Under the pieces are notes generated by a model. That model saw only the letters and a list, made by a program, of their open reading frames with translations. It was not told the DNA's origin and did no database searches. A stretch of DNA of 35,137 bases from Acidimicrobiaceae bacterium (GTDB taxonomy: Bacteria; Actinomycetota; Acidimicrobiia; Acidimicrobiales; UBA8190): contig PLZB01000022.1 of NCBI GenBank assembly GCA_003151955.1, forward strand, positions 1 to 35,137, written 5' to 3'. Of this stretch, positions 17,779 to 26,324 are shown piece after piece; position 1 is the stretch's first letter, and every line of letters starts with the position of its first letter. The position numbers and the translations under genes are program-made.

Positions 17779-19229
17779 GGACGCCTCGTCGAGGTCGGCA
17801 TGTCGGTCTCCCCGTCGCGGTGGGCGGGGAGATCGATCACGAAGCGGTTCTCCCCGTCGGGACCGTCCTCGACCCAGACCGTCCCACCGTGGAGGCGGAC
17901 GTGCTCGGCCACGAGCGCCAGGCCCAGGCCGGTTCCCTCGGTGGCCCCCCGCTGTCCGGCCGCCTGGCCCCGGTAGAACCGCTCGAAGATCTGTTGACGC
18001 TCCTCCGGGGCGACGCCGGGACCCCGGTCGCTCACGATGAGCCGGACCCGGCTCCCGGGCGGGTCGCCCGCCTCGACGGAGAGGCCGGTGGCACCGCCCG
18101 CGTACTGGCCGGCGTTGTCGACCAGGTTGGTCAGGACCCGGTCGATCCGGCGCTTGTCGACCCACAGACGGAGGTCCGAGACGGCCGGGTCGACCGTCAG
18201 GCGGATGCCCCGGGCCCCCCCGGCCGTAACCATCTGGCGGGCCAGTTCGCCCACCTCGACCTCGTCGAGCGACAGGTCGGTGGATCCGGTGTCGACCCGG
18301 CTCATCTCGAGCAGGTCCCCGACCATCCGCTGGAATCGGCGGAGCTCGGCCGCGAGCAGGTCGAGGGCCTGGCGGCCCCGGGGGGAGAGGTCGGTGGCAT
18401 GGGCCTGCAGGACCCCGAGCGAGGTGGAGAGCGTCGTCAGGGGAGACCGGAGCTCGTGGCTGACGTCGGACGAGAACCGGGCCTCCCGACGGATCCGCTC
18501 CTGGAGGGCGTCCGCCATCCGGTTGAAGGAGTCGGCCAGAGGGGCCAGGTCGGCGTCATCGGTGGCCGTGAGCCGGGTGTCGAGCTGGCCCCCGGCGATG
18601 GTCTCGGCCGCCTGGGACACGTCGCCCAGGGGCCGGAGGAGCCGGCCGCTGGCCCACCGGCCGATGGTGGCCCCAGCCAGAGTGGTGACGAGGGCCGCCC
18701 CCGACAGGACCAGGGCCAGGATCTGGAGGGTGCGGGCCTGTTCGTCGAGGGAGAAGGCTTCGAAGTAGTAGATGTTCTCGCCTTTGACCGGGATGCCCAC
18801 CACCAGCTCGGGGTGGCCGTTGAGCTGGTAGTGCTGCTGGGCCGGTGTCCCGGTCTGGACGAGGGTCCGCAGCTCGGCGGGGATCTGGTTCTCGGTGAAG
18901 AAGGAGCTGGCGAAGGCGGCGTACCACCTGCCGTCCGACTGGACGACCGAGTGGGAGGACCCCTCGGTGTCGAGGGAGTCGAGGAGCTGGGGGATCTTGT
19001 CGGCGCTGGTCCCGGGCAGGGTGGACCGGACCAGGGAGGCGTTGACGTAGGCCTGGCCCAGGACCGAGGTCTCGCGCTGGTGGAGGATGAACTGTCTCGC
19101 CGTCAGGTAGGTGAGTGCCGCCATCGACGCGGAGAGGGCCAGCGCACCCAGGCCGAACGTCACGGTGACCCGGGCCCGGAGGCCCATCCGGCTCCACGGT
19201 CGGAGCCCCCTCCGGGTGGCCCTGACCAC
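17775..19229 (-). CDS. mtrB: MtrB-like sensor histidine kinase
   Basis: The 484-residue membrane kinase has a first TM helix at about 22-45, an extracytoplasmic part of about 120 residues, a second TM at about 170-190, a HAMP domain (RPLGDVSQAAETIAGGQLDTRL), a dimerisation domain with phospho-acceptor His258 in FSSDVSHELRSPLTTL, and an ATPase domain with N-box (RVLTNLVDNAGQYA), G1 (SDRGPGVAPEE), F-box (IFERFYRG) and G2 (GTGLGLALV). Order and partners match MtrA-MtrB-LpqB, which controls cell-wall and division genes in actinobacteria. It starts at GTG 19229, 5 bases after the regulator stop, and overlaps the lipoprotein gene by 4 bases. The mtrB name is by context and similarity from memory. 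Confidence 0.85.
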   Translation of the reverse strand: MVRATRRGLRPWSRMGLRARVTVTFGLGALALSASMAALTYLTARQFILHQRETSVLGQAYVNASLVRSTLPGTSADKIPQLLDSLDTEGSSHSVVQSDGRWYAAFASSFFTENQIPAELRTLVQTGTPAQQHYQLNGHPELVVGIPVKGENIYYFEAFSLDEQARTLQILALVLSGAALVTTLAGATIGRWASGRLLRPLGDVSQAAETIAGGQLDTRLTATDDADLAPLADSFNRMADALQERIRREARFSSDVSHELRSPLTTLSTSLGVLQAHATDLSPRGRQALDLLAAELRRFQRMVGDLLEMSRVDTGSTDLSLDEVEVGELARQMVTAGGARGIRLTVDPAVSDLRLWVDKRRIDRVLTNLVDNAGQYAGGATGLSVEAGDPPGSRVRLIVSDRGPGVAPEERQQIFERFYRGQAAGQRGATEGTGLGLALVAEHVRLHGGTVWVEDGPDGENRFVIDLPAHRDGETDMPTSTRRP

Positions 19230-19234
19230 CAGGC

Positions 19235-19912
19235 TCAGACGGCCAGCTTGTAGCCCATGCCCCGCACCGTGAGGATGTGCCTGGGGTTGGCGGGATCCGG
19301 TTCGATCTTCGTGCGGAGCCTCCGGATGTGGACGTCGACGAGCCGGCCGTCGCCGAAGTAGTCGTAGCCCCAGACCCGGTCGAGCAGGAGCTCCCGGCTG
19401 AGGACCTTCCCGGGATTGGCGGCCAGCTCGCAGAGCAGCCGGAACTCGGTCCGGGTGCAGTGGACCTCGGCGCTGTCGCGTCTGACCGTCCCCTCGTCGG
19501 GCCGGACCTCGACCCGCCCGAAGGTGAGCACGCTGGGCTGGTCCACCGAACGGACCCGACGGAGGAGGGCACGGATCCGGGCCGACAGCTCCTTGGCCAC
19601 GAAGGGCTTGGTCACGTAGTCGTCCGCACCCGCCTCCAGGCCGGCCACCACGTCGTGGGTGTCGGTCCTGGCCGTGACCATCACGACCGGGACGGCCGAG
19701 ACCCGTCGGAGCTGCCGGCAGGTCTCGAAGCCGTCGATCCCGGGGAGCATGATGTCGATGAGGACCACGTCGGCGGCCTGCTCGGCGAACCGCTCGAGGG
19801 CCTGCTCCCCGCTCCCGGCCTCGTCGACGTCGTAGCCCTCGTCCTCGAGGGCGAGGCGGAGCGACACCCGGATGCCCTCGTCGTCCTCGACCAGCAGGAT
19901 CCTGCCGCTCAC
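19235..19912 (-). CDS. mtrA: MtrA-like OmpR-family response regulator
   Basis: The 225-residue protein has a receiver domain (ILLVEDDEGIR, acidic Glu9-Asp10-Asp11; phospho-acceptor Asp53 in LIDIMLPGIDG; Thr80; Lys102 in VTKPF) and an OmpR/PhoB winged helix (CTRTEFRLLCELAANPGKVLSRELLLDRVWGYDYFGDGRLVDVHIRRLRTKIE, ending TVRGMGYKLAV). It resembles mycobacterial MtrA closely in layout (TARTDTHDVVAGLEAGADDYVTKPF). The GTG at 19912 has a strong GGGAGGAGG sequence upstream. The stop is 5 bases before the kinase start. It lies 28 bases after the solute-binding protein gene on the same strand, so all four minus-strand genes may be one transcript. Confidence 0.88.
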   Translation of the reverse strand: MSGRILLVEDDEGIRVSLRLALEDEGYDVDEAGSGEQALERFAEQAADVVLIDIMLPGIDGFETCRQLRRVSAVPVVMVTARTDTHDVVAGLEAGADDYVTKPFVAKELSARIRALLRRVRSVDQPSVLTFGRVEVRPDEGTVRRDSAEVHCTRTEFRLLCELAANPGKVLSRELLLDRVWGYDYFGDGRLVDVHIRRLRTKIEPDPANPRHILTVRGMGYKLAV

Positions 19913-19940
19913 CGTCCTCCTCCCCGTGCGAGTTCCAGGA

Positions 19941-21629
19941 TCAGCTCTGCAGCCAGATCTGGGTGGGCCAGACGGTCCCCACGATCATGCCGAACCCCTT
20001 GTCCCCCTCCGGGGTGGTGGGGTTGTTGAAGTTCTGGACCTTGCCCTGGGCGATGACTGACCACACGGCTCGGTCGTACCAGATGTAGGGGAGGTCCTGG
20101 GCGAACTGGGCTTGGAGGTTCTGGTAGGCCTGGGCCCTGGTCTGGGGGTCCACCGACGTCCGACCCTGCTGGAGGAGCGTCTCGATCTTGGGGTCGGTGT
20201 TCCGGGTCATGTCGGCCGAGATGCCGAGGCCGGCGAAGTCCGTCGTCGGGCTCCAGAAGGGGTAGTTCAGGTCGGGGTCGACGGCCGCGAATTGCCGCCA
20301 CTCGTAGCACTGGAACTTCCCGGCCAGGGCGTTGGAGATCAGGGCGTTCTGCTCGACCTGGGCCAGGGTCACCTGCATCCCGACGGTCTGCATGTTGGCT
20401 TGGAGGATCTGGGCCGCCTTGACGGCATTCGAGGAGGTCGACGAGCCGAACTCGAAGGTCACCGGCTTCCCGCCGTTGTCCCGCATGACCTGCTGGACCA
20501 GGGCCTTGGCCTGGGTGGGGTTGTAGGCCGGGTAGCCCGAGTTGGCGTTGTAGTAGGGGGACCCGGCCACGAAGGGGCCGGTGGAGACGGGGTTGAGGCC
20601 CTTGTTCTCGACCGTCTTGTACTCCTCGAGGTTCAGGCACATGGCCACGGCCTGGCGGACCCGGATGTCGTTGAAGGGAGCCGCCGACAGGTTCAGGAGG
20701 AGGAGGTCCATGTCGGGCTCGCCCACGACGCCGTTCAGGTCGTCGACGAAGCCGAACCCCGACTGGTTCTGGTACTGGAGCGTGGTCTCGGCCAGGTCGG
20801 TGTGGATCATGTCGACGGTGCCGGCGGCCAGGGCCTGGGCCCGGCCGGCGGAGTCGGCGATCGGCGTGTACTTGATTGAGTCCAGGTACGGGTAGCCGCT
20901 CCGCCAGTAGTTGGGGTTCCGGTTGGCCGTGAAGTGGCTGTTCTGCACCCACTCGCCAAACTTGAAGGGGCCGGTCCCGACGGGCTGCATCCCGCCGTTC
21001 TTGTTGGCGATCATCGACGGGGCGGCGACGTAGCCGATCTGACCCCCGATGCCCCCGGACAGGAGGAAGGGGAAGGGGACCCAGGGCTGCTTCAGGGTCA
21101 CCGTCACCGTCATGGGGTCGGTCACGGCCACCTTGGAGATGGCCTGGGTCGTGACCAGGCCGAGCTCCCCGTTCATGAAGTGCTGCATGCTCCCGGCCAC
21201 GGCTGCGGCGTCGCAGGGGGTCCCGTCGTGGAACTGGACGTTGGGTCGCAGCCCGATGGTCCACACCGAGTAGTCGGCGTTGGGGGTGACCGACTGGGCC
21301 AGGTAGGGCTTCACGGTGCCGTCGAAGGCGATCATGGTCAGGGGGTCGAAGACGGTCCGGGCGTACATGACCCCGCTCTCGTCGAACCGTCCCGCCGCCG
21401 GGTCGAAGCTGTCCTGCTCGGACTCGCAGCCGAAGACGAGGGAGCCCCCCTTCTTGGGCGTGGCCGAGCTGATGCCGTTCCCGGGCTTCCTCCCGCCCGA
21501 CGAGGATCCCCCCGACGAGCTGCCGCAGGCGGACAGGAGTCCCCCGAGGCCCGTCCCGGCGGCGGCCAGACCGGCGCCAGAGGCAACCCCCCTGGCCAGG
21601 AACGATCGGCGGTCGATCTGGTCTCCCAT
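19941..21629 (-). CDS. Tat-lipoprotein solute-binding protein, peptide/nickel ABC family (SBP family 5)
   Basis: The 562-residue protein begins with a Tat motif (DRRSFLARG) and a lipobox LLSAC (Cys35) followed by a Ser/Gly linker, so it is a membrane-anchored lipoprotein outside the cell. The rest is an SBP_bac_5 fold: RTVFDPLTMIAFDGTVKPYLAQSV, WTIGLRPNVQFHDGTPCDA, VGTGPFKFGEW, ANRNPNYW, FNDIRVRQAVAMCLN and DLPYIWYDRAVW. Such proteins bind oligopeptides or similar ligands for an ABC importer, but no permease or ATPase gene is nearby. I chose ATG 21629: GGAGGA lies 7 nt upstream and the signal is at the N-terminus. It precedes mtrA by 28 bases, suggesting a sensory role, which is inference. 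Confidence 0.88.
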   Translation of the reverse strand: MGDQIDRRSFLARGVASGAGLAAAGTGLGGLLSACGSSSGGSSSGGRKPGNGISSATPKKGGSLVFGCESEQDSFDPAAGRFDESGVMYARTVFDPLTMIAFDGTVKPYLAQSVTPNADYSVWTIGLRPNVQFHDGTPCDAAAVAGSMQHFMNGELGLVTTQAISKVAVTDPMTVTVTLKQPWVPFPFLLSGGIGGQIGYVAAPSMIANKNGGMQPVGTGPFKFGEWVQNSHFTANRNPNYWRSGYPYLDSIKYTPIADSAGRAQALAAGTVDMIHTDLAETTLQYQNQSGFGFVDDLNGVVGEPDMDLLLLNLSAAPFNDIRVRQAVAMCLNLEEYKTVENKGLNPVSTGPFVAGSPYYNANSGYPAYNPTQAKALVQQVMRDNGGKPVTFEFGSSTSSNAVKAAQILQANMQTVGMQVTLAQVEQNALISNALAGKFQCYEWRQFAAVDPDLNYPFWSPTTDFAGLGISADMTRNTDPKIETLLQQGRTSVDPQTRAQAYQNLQAQFAQDLPYIWYDRAVWSVIAQGKVQNFNNPTTPEGDKGFGMIVGTVWPTQIWLQS

Positions 21630-21690
21630 GGCGTTTCCTCCCCCAACTCGTCGCTTCCCACATCCGTTTCGGCATCCGAACCGGGGGATC

Positions 21691-21704
21691 GGGGCCGAAG
21701 CCCC
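21691..21704 (-). other. UUCG-tetraloop hairpin in the solute-binding protein leader
   Basis: On the minus strand GGGGC-TTCG-GCCCC forms a 5-bp stem with the extra-stable C(UUCG)G loop. Closer to the start codon a second small stem, TTCGG/CCGAA, lies at about 21668-21680. Both are between the likely promoter and the ribosome-binding site. There is no U-tract, so they are not obvious terminators. Confidence 0.4.
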
Positions 21705-21728
21705 GGGCCCTCCTGGCACCGTGGCCGC

Positions 21729-21734
21729 AGGATA
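21729..21734 (-). promoter_or_regulatory. Possible -10 box (TATCCT) for the solute-binding protein / mtrAB unit
   Basis: TATCCT lies about 100 nt before the ATG on the minus strand; a weak GCGGTT is 17 bases upstream of it. It overlaps the control region of the divergent xerC gene. Confidence 0.35.
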
Positions 21735-21760
21735 GCCGTCCACTGCCGTCGAACCGCGTC

Positions 21761-21766
21761 TACCGT
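21761..21766 (+). promoter_or_regulatory. -10 box (TACCGT) for xerC
   Basis: TACCGT ends 6 nt (TTCTCC) before the ATG at 21773 and no ribosome-binding site is present, again a leaderless pattern. Confidence 0.5.
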
Positions 21767-21772
21767 TTCTCC

Positions 21773-22687
21773 ATGGCCTGGGACCTCGAGGAGTTCGACC
21801 GGTCGCTCGGTGGTCGGGCCCCGGCGACTGTCCGGGCCTACCGGTCGGACCTGGCCGCGTTCGTGGACTTCGCCGAGCGGGCCGGTGTCGAGAGTCCCGC
21901 CGGTGTCGACCGGATCCTCCTCCGCCGCTACCTCGCCTTCCTCACCACCCGCCGGTACGCCCGGGCCAGCATCGCTCGCAAGGCAGCGTCGCTCCGCTGC
22001 TACTTCGCCTGGCTCCAGCGCCGGGGGATCCTCGCCGTCGACCCGGCCCGGCGCCTGTCGGCCCCCACCGGCGGTTCCCGCCTGCCCCGGGTCCTCGACC
22101 AGCGGGAGGTGACCCGGATCCTGGACGGGCCGCCCCGTGGTGGTGGCGACGACGGGCCCGGAGCCGACCTGGCCCGTGCCGTGGCCGAACGCGACGACGC
22201 CGTCCTCGAGCTCCTCTACGGCTCCGGGCTCCGGGTGGCCGAGGTCTGCGGCCTCGACCGGGCCGACCTCGACCTCCGGGGGAGGACGGTCACCGTCACC
22301 GGGAAGGGGGACCGTCAGCGCCGGCTCCCGATGCACGACCGCTGCACCGCCGCCGTCGCCGTCTGGTTGGACCACGGACGGGACGCGATGGGCTCCCTGA
22401 CCAGGACTGCAACCCCGGCTCCGGCCGCGGCCGTGTTCCTGAACCGCCACGGTGTCCGCCTCGGTCCCCGCGACGTCAGGCGCATCCTCGACCGGCGGTC
22501 GCCCGTCCCGACCCACCCCCACGCGCTCCGTCACACCTTTGCCACCCACCTCCTCGACGGGGGGGCTGATCTCCGTGTCGTGCAGGAACTTCTGGGGCAT
22601 GCCAGTTTGCAGACAACTCAGGTCTACACTCATGTCAGCAAGGAAAGACTGCTCTCCGTCTACGGGAAGTCCCATCCCAGGGCATAG
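21773..22687 (+). CDS. xerC: Site-specific tyrosine recombinase XerC
   Basis: The 304-residue protein has the SAM-like core-binding domain (about 1-95: LEEFDRSLGGRAPATVRAYRSDLAAFVDFA) and the catalytic domain with Arg154 (GSGLRVAEVCGL), Lys178 (TGKGDRQRRLP), His250 and Arg253 (HALRHTFATHLL), His276 (LLGHASLQTTQVYTHV) and Tyr285. XerC with XerD resolves chromosome dimers at dif. Although it is an integrase-family protein, there is no attachment site or mobile cargo, and xerC-whiG-rpsB is a standard actinobacterial order, so it is a housekeeping gene. The ATG follows a -10 box. whiG starts 8 bases later. Confidence 0.92.
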   Translation: MAWDLEEFDRSLGGRAPATVRAYRSDLAAFVDFAERAGVESPAGVDRILLRRYLAFLTTRRYARASIARKAASLRCYFAWLQRRGILAVDPARRLSAPTGGSRLPRVLDQREVTRILDGPPRGGGDDGPGADLARAVAERDDAVLELLYGSGLRVAEVCGLDRADLDLRGRTVTVTGKGDRQRRLPMHDRCTAAVAVWLDHGRDAMGSLTRTATPAPAAAVFLNRHGVRLGPRDVRRILDRRSPVPTHPHALRHTFATHLLDGGADLRVVQELLGHASLQTTQVYTHVSKERLLSVYGKSHPRA

Positions 22688-22695
22688 GGAGACAC

Positions 22696-23541
22696 TTGGC
22701 CACGGAAAACGACAGCGCGACGACGCGCCTGTGGGCGGAGTACAAGTCCACCGGAGAGCGAGTGATCCGCGATCAATTGATCGTGCTCTACTCGCCCCTG
22801 GTGAAGTACGTCGCGGCCCGGGTGGCCGTCGGGCTCCCCCAGCACGTCGACGGAGCTGATCTCGTCAGCTACGGGATCATCGGGCTCATCGACGCCATCG
22901 ACCGTTTCGATCCCGTCCGGGCCGTCAAGTTCGAGACCTATGCCATTCCCCGGATCAAGGGGGCCATCATCGACGAGCTCCGGGCCATCGACTGGGTGCC
23001 CCGCTCGATCCGAGCCAAGGCCCGGAGCGTGGAGCAGGCCTACTCGGCTCTCGAGGCCAACCTCCTGCGCACTCCCTCCGACTCGGAGGTGGCCCAGGAG
23101 ATGGGTATCTCCGAACACGACCTCCAGGACATCCTCCGCCAGATCTCCTTCGTGGGCGTCGCCGCCCTGGACGAGGTCTTCATGGTGGGGGGAGATCGGA
23201 CCGAGCGGACCACCCTGGGCGACACCATCCCCGACGCCACCGCCGGGCCGTCGGCCAAATTCGAGGACAAGGAGGCGAAGGAGATCCTGGTCCAGGCGAT
23301 CACCCACCTCGGCGACCGGGAACGCACCGTCCTCTCGCTCTATTACTACGAGGGCCTGACCCTGGCCGAGATCGGCGAGATCCTCGGGGTCACCGAGAGC
23401 CGGGTCTGTCAGATCCACACCAAGGCCGTCCTCCAGCTCCGGTCCCGCCTGAGCGATCGTCGGACCGACGGACCGCTCCCGACTCCGACTCCGACCTCGC
23501 CCCCGGGTCGCGCGCGGAGGACCGTCGCCGCCAAGGGTTGA
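22696..23541 (+). CDS. whiG: RNA polymerase sigma factor, WhiG/FliA family
   Basis: The 281-residue protein is a group 3 sigma factor: region 2 ([68 protein letters not shown]), region 3 ([15 protein letters not shown]) and region 4 ([41 protein letters not shown]). The WVPRSIR and [11 protein letters not shown] signatures are those of WhiG/FliA. In Streptomyces WhiG starts spore formation; FliA drives flagellar genes. No flagellar or whi target is in the window, so the regulon is open. The start is TTG 22696 with AGGGAGA upstream. A basic, Pro/Thr-rich tail of about 35 residues follows region 4. Confidence 0.9.
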   Translation: MATENDSATTRLWAEYKSTGERVIRDQLIVLYSPLVKYVAARVAVGLPQHVDGADLVSYGIIGLIDAIDRFDPVRAVKFETYAIPRIKGAIIDELRAIDWVPRSIRAKARSVEQAYSALEANLLRTPSDSEVAQEMGISEHDLQDILRQISFVGVAALDEVFMVGGDRTERTTLGDTIPDATAGPSAKFEDKEAKEILVQAITHLGDRERTVLSLYYYEGLTLAEIGEILGVTESRVCQIHTKAVLQLRSRLSDRRTDGPLPTPTPTSPPGRARRTVAAKG

Positions 23542-23565
23542 GCGTCTCCCCGCGCCCCGGCGCCG

Positions 23566-23595
23566 GTGACGGACTTCGCGGACGTCGGCTAAGGT
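23566..23595 (+). promoter_or_regulatory. Promoter of rpsB-tsf (GTGACG-18-TAAGGT)
   Basis: GTGACG (23566-23571) and TAAGGT (23590-23595) are 18 bases apart. Transcription from about 23602 leaves a leader of about 110 nt before rpsB. Confidence 0.45.
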
Positions 23596-23602
23596 TTGCC
23601 CG

Positions 23603-23618
23603 CCTGCCATCCGGCAGG
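23603..23618 (+). other. Leader hairpin upstream of rpsB
   Basis: CCTGCC-ATCC-GGCAGG forms a 6-bp stem at the very 5' end of the predicted rpsB transcript. It has no U-tract. It could stabilise the mRNA or take part in S2 autoregulation, which is speculation. Confidence 0.35.
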
Positions 23619-23711
23619 ATTCCGAATCCCGAAACCAAGCACCCGGACGCGTCCACGGTCGCCCTTCACAGGCGCAGCGTCGGGGAAGAACAACCGATGG
23701 AGGAAACAGCT

Positions 23712-24755
23712 GTGGCCGTCGTCACCACTCGACAGCTGCTGGAGGCCGGCATGCATTTCGGCCACCAGACGCGTCGCTGGAACCCGAAGATGCGTCGCTT
23801 CATCCTGGGCGAGCGCAACGGGATCTACATCATCGACCTGAAGAAGACCCTGGAAGGGCTGGAGGAGTCCTACGGCTACGTCCGGGACCTCGTCTCCAAG
23901 GGGGGGATCCTCCTCTTCGTCGGTACCAAGAAGCAGACCCAGGGCCCGATCGCCACCTACGCGAAGGCCTGTGGCATGCCCTACATCAACGAGCGCTGGC
24001 TGGGCGGGATGCTCACCAACTTCACGACGATCTCGGGTCGGGTCGGCAAGCTCCGCGAGTTCGAGGCCATGGAGAAGGCCGGGGACTTCGAGGCCATGCC
24101 GAAGAAGGAGGCCCTCCGCCACCGCCGGGAGCTGGCCAAGCTCCGGCGCAACCTGGGCGGGATCCGCGACCTCGACCGCCTTCCCGACGCCATCTTCGTG
24201 ATCGACACGAAGAAGGAGCACATCGCCGTCACCGAGGCCAACAAGCTCCACCTCCCGATCGTGGCCGTCGTGGACACCAACTGCGACCCCGACGTCATCA
24301 CCCACGTGATCCCCGGGAATGACGACGCCATCCGTTCCGGTGCCCTCATGTGCCGTGTCCTGGCCGAGGCCGTGGTCGAGGGCCGGTGGGTGGCGGCAAA
24401 CCGCCCGGCCCAGGCCCGGCCCGCTCCCACCGCCCAGACTCGCGGTGGGCATCCCACCCCGGCCCGCGGTACCAACCCCGCTCCTGAGCCGGTCCCCGCC
24501 CCGGAGGCACCTCTGACCGAGGCTCCCTCCGGCGATGCCCCGGCGGAGGCAGAGGCCGTGGCCACCGTGCCGTCGCCGGTCGAGGCCCCGGCGGTCGAGG
24601 CCCCGGCGGTCGAGGCCCCGGCGGTCGAGGCCCCTGCGGTCGAGGCCCCGGCGGTCGAGGCCCCTGCGGTCGAGGTTGCCGCCGAGGCCGAGCCGGTGGC
24701 CGAGGCCGGCGAGACCGACACCCCTGCAGAGACCGTTACCCCCGAGGAGGGCTGA
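23712..24755 (+). CDS. rpsB: 30S ribosomal protein S2 with long C-terminal tail
   Basis: S2 has the canonical core [86 protein letters not shown] and [11 protein letters not shown] chose GTG 23712 rather than ATG 23697: GGAGGA sits 7 nt before the GTG and the protein then begins exactly like other S2 proteins, whereas the ATG is part of that ribosome-binding site. The 347-residue length exceeds the usual 230-300 because of a Pro/Ala/Glu-rich tail from about 245, including six exact VEAPA pentapeptides (290-319). Such tails are likely disordered. tsf follows 7 bases later, the conserved pair. Confidence 0.96.
   Translation: MAVVTTRQLLEAGMHFGHQTRRWNPKMRRFILGERNGIYIIDLKKTLEGLEESYGYVRDLVSKGGILLFVGTKKQTQGPIATYAKACGMPYINERWLGGMLTNFTTISGRVGKLREFEAMEKAGDFEAMPKKEALRHRRELAKLRRNLGGIRDLDRLPDAIFVIDTKKEHIAVTEANKLHLPIVAVVDTNCDPDVITHVIPGNDDAIRSGALMCRVLAEAVVEGRWVAANRPAQARPAPTAQTRGGHPTPARGTNPAPEPVPAPEAPLTEAPSGDAPAEAEAVATVPSPVEAPAVEAPAVEAPAVEAPAVEAPAVEAPAVEVAAEAEPVAEAGETDTPAETVTPEEG
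24579..24668 (+). repeat. Six tandem 15-bp repeats in rpsB (VEAPA units)
   Basis: The unit GTCGAGGCCCCGGCG is repeated six times head to tail, with CCT for CCG-context changes only in copies 4 and 6. Being a multiple of three, it can change copy number by slippage without breaking the frame. Confidence 0.85.
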
Positions 24756-24762
24756 CCTGACC

Positions 24763-25557
24763 ATGCCCGCTTTCACCGCCAAGGACGTGCAAGCACTCCG
24801 CCAGGCCACCGGCGCCGGCATGCTCGACTGCAAGCGAGCGCTCGAGGAGAACGACGGGGACATCGAAGCGGCCAAGACCTGGCTCCGGGAGCAGGGCCTG
24901 GCCGGCGCAGCCAAGCGTGCCGACCGGGAGGCGTCGCAGGGTGCGGTCGCTCTCGCCCTCGAAAGCCGGAACGCGTCGATCGTGGAGCTCCGCTGCGAGA
25001 CGGATTTCGTGGCCAAGGCCGACACCTTCGTGGGTCTGGTCGACGAGTTGGCCCAGCTCGTGGCGGCCAAGGGCGAGACGGCCGTCCAGGACCTAGCCCC
25101 CACCGTCGACGACCTGAAGACCACCTTGAAGGAGAACATCTCCGTCGGTCGGGTGGTCAGGTTCGAGCTCGCCGACGACTCGATCGTCGGGACGTATCTC
25201 CACGTCCAGGCCGGACGGGGGGTCAACGCCGTGCTGGTCGAGTTGGAGGGTGGCTCGGACGAGTTGGCGCACGACATTGCCGTGCACATCGCCTTCGCCC
25301 GTCCCGTCTACCTCAGCCGTGACGACGTTCCCGAACCCGAGATCGCCGCCGAGCGGAGCACGGTGGAGGCGATCTCGCGCAACGAGGGCAAGCCCGAGGC
25401 GGCCCTTCCGAAAGTGGTCGAGGGCCGGATGAACGGCTGGTTCAAGGAGCGGTGCCTCCTCGATCAGCCCTACGCCAAGGACGACAAGGTCACCATCGCC
25501 CAACTGGTCGGGGGCGCCCGGATCCTGCGCTTCGCCCAGGTCGCCGTCGGCGGCTGA
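24763..25557 (+). CDS. tsf: Elongation factor Ts
   Basis: EF-Ts exchanges GDP on EF-Tu. The 264-residue protein has the N-terminal UBA-like domain (MPAFTAKDVQALRQATGAGMLDCKRALEE) and core with the TDFVAK motif (RCETDFVAKADTFVGL), then HIAFARPVYLSRDDVP, a long helical region and a C-terminal segment (LDQPYAKDDKVTIAQLV). Length is in the usual range. The ATG at 24763 lies 7 bases after rpsB with GAGGAGG about 11 nt upstream inside the rpsB end. It shares the rpsB promoter, and pyrH begins 50 bases later. Confidence 0.96.
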   Translation: MPAFTAKDVQALRQATGAGMLDCKRALEENDGDIEAAKTWLREQGLAGAAKRADREASQGAVALALESRNASIVELRCETDFVAKADTFVGLVDELAQLVAAKGETAVQDLAPTVDDLKTTLKENISVGRVVRFELADDSIVGTYLHVQAGRGVNAVLVELEGGSDELAHDIAVHIAFARPVYLSRDDVPEPEIAAERSTVEAISRNEGKPEAALPKVVEGRMNGWFKERCLLDQPYAKDDKVTIAQLVGGARILRFAQVAVGG

Positions 25558-25607
25558 GCCGTCAGATCCAGAGTGGGTACGACGGGACGGTCCGGGCGGG
25601 CGTGGGC

Positions 25608-26324
25608 GTGAGCAGGCGGCGCCTGGTCCTCAAGATGTCGGGGGAAGCGCTGGCCTCGTCGGCGTCCGACGAGACCATCGACGCCGCCGTGGTCGAGCGG
25701 CTGGCGGGTGAGATCGCCACGGCTCGCAACGAGCTGGACCTGGAACTGGCCATCATGGTCGGGGGAGGGAACATCTGGCGGGGGACGACGGGCGAGGGCA
25801 AGGGCATCGACCGGGCCACCTCCGACACCATGGGCATGCTGGCCACGGTGATCAACGCCCTGGCGCTCCAGGACGCCGTGGAGCGGCTGGGGCAGCCGAC
25901 CAGGGTGATGTCGGCGGTCCACATGGCCGAGGTGGCGGAGCCTTACATCCGTCGCCGGGCCATCCGCCACCTGGAGAAGGGCCGGGTCGTCATCTTCGCG
26001 GCCGGGATGGGGAACCCCTACTTCACCACTGACACCTCAGCTGCCCTCCGGGCGGCCGAGATCGAGGCCGAGATGCTCCTGAAAGGCACCCACTCCGGGG
26101 TGGACGGGGTCTACAACGCCGATCCCAAGCTCGACCCCACCGCTGTCCGCTTCGACTCGCTGAGCTTCATGGAGGTCGTCCAGGGGGACCTGCGGATGAT
26201 GGATCTGACGGCGATCACCTTCTGCAAGGACAACAAGCTGCCCATCCTGGTTTTCGACCTCATGGGCCCCGGACAGCTCCGTCGCGCCCTCGCCGGCGAG
26301 CAGATCGGTACGCTGATCAGGTGA
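25608..26324 (+). CDS. pyrH: UMP kinase
   Basis: PyrH phosphorylates UMP to UDP. The 238-residue amino-acid-kinase-fold protein has RRLVLKMSGEALA, MVGGGNIWRG, DRATSDTMGMLATVINALALQ, VIFAAGMGNPYFTTDTSAALRA and DGVYNADPKLDP, all standard for bacterial UMP kinase; the family is hexameric and regulated by GTP and UTP. GTG 25608 gives MSRRRLVLKMSGEAL; GTG 25602 two codons earlier is also possible, and no strong ribosome-binding site decides between them. Its stop overlaps frr by one base (TGATG). Confidence 0.94.
   Translation: MSRRRLVLKMSGEALASSASDETIDAAVVERLAGEIATARNELDLELAIMVGGGNIWRGTTGEGKGIDRATSDTMGMLATVINALALQDAVERLGQPTRVMSAVHMAEVAEPYIRRRAIRHLEKGRVVIFAAGMGNPYFTTDTSAALRAAEIEAEMLLKGTHSGVDGVYNADPKLDPTAVRFDSLSFMEVVQGDLRMMDLTAITFCKDNKLPILVFDLMGPGQLRRALAGEQIGTLIR

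Noticed and set aside
21773..22687. Integrase-like gene as evidence of a mobile element
   Set aside because: It is XerC in its standard place before whiG-rpsB; no attachment repeats, tRNA or phage genes are near it.
24579..24668. Short regular repeats as a CRISPR array
   Set aside because: The 15-bp units are directly adjacent without spacers and encode VEAPA in the S2 tail.
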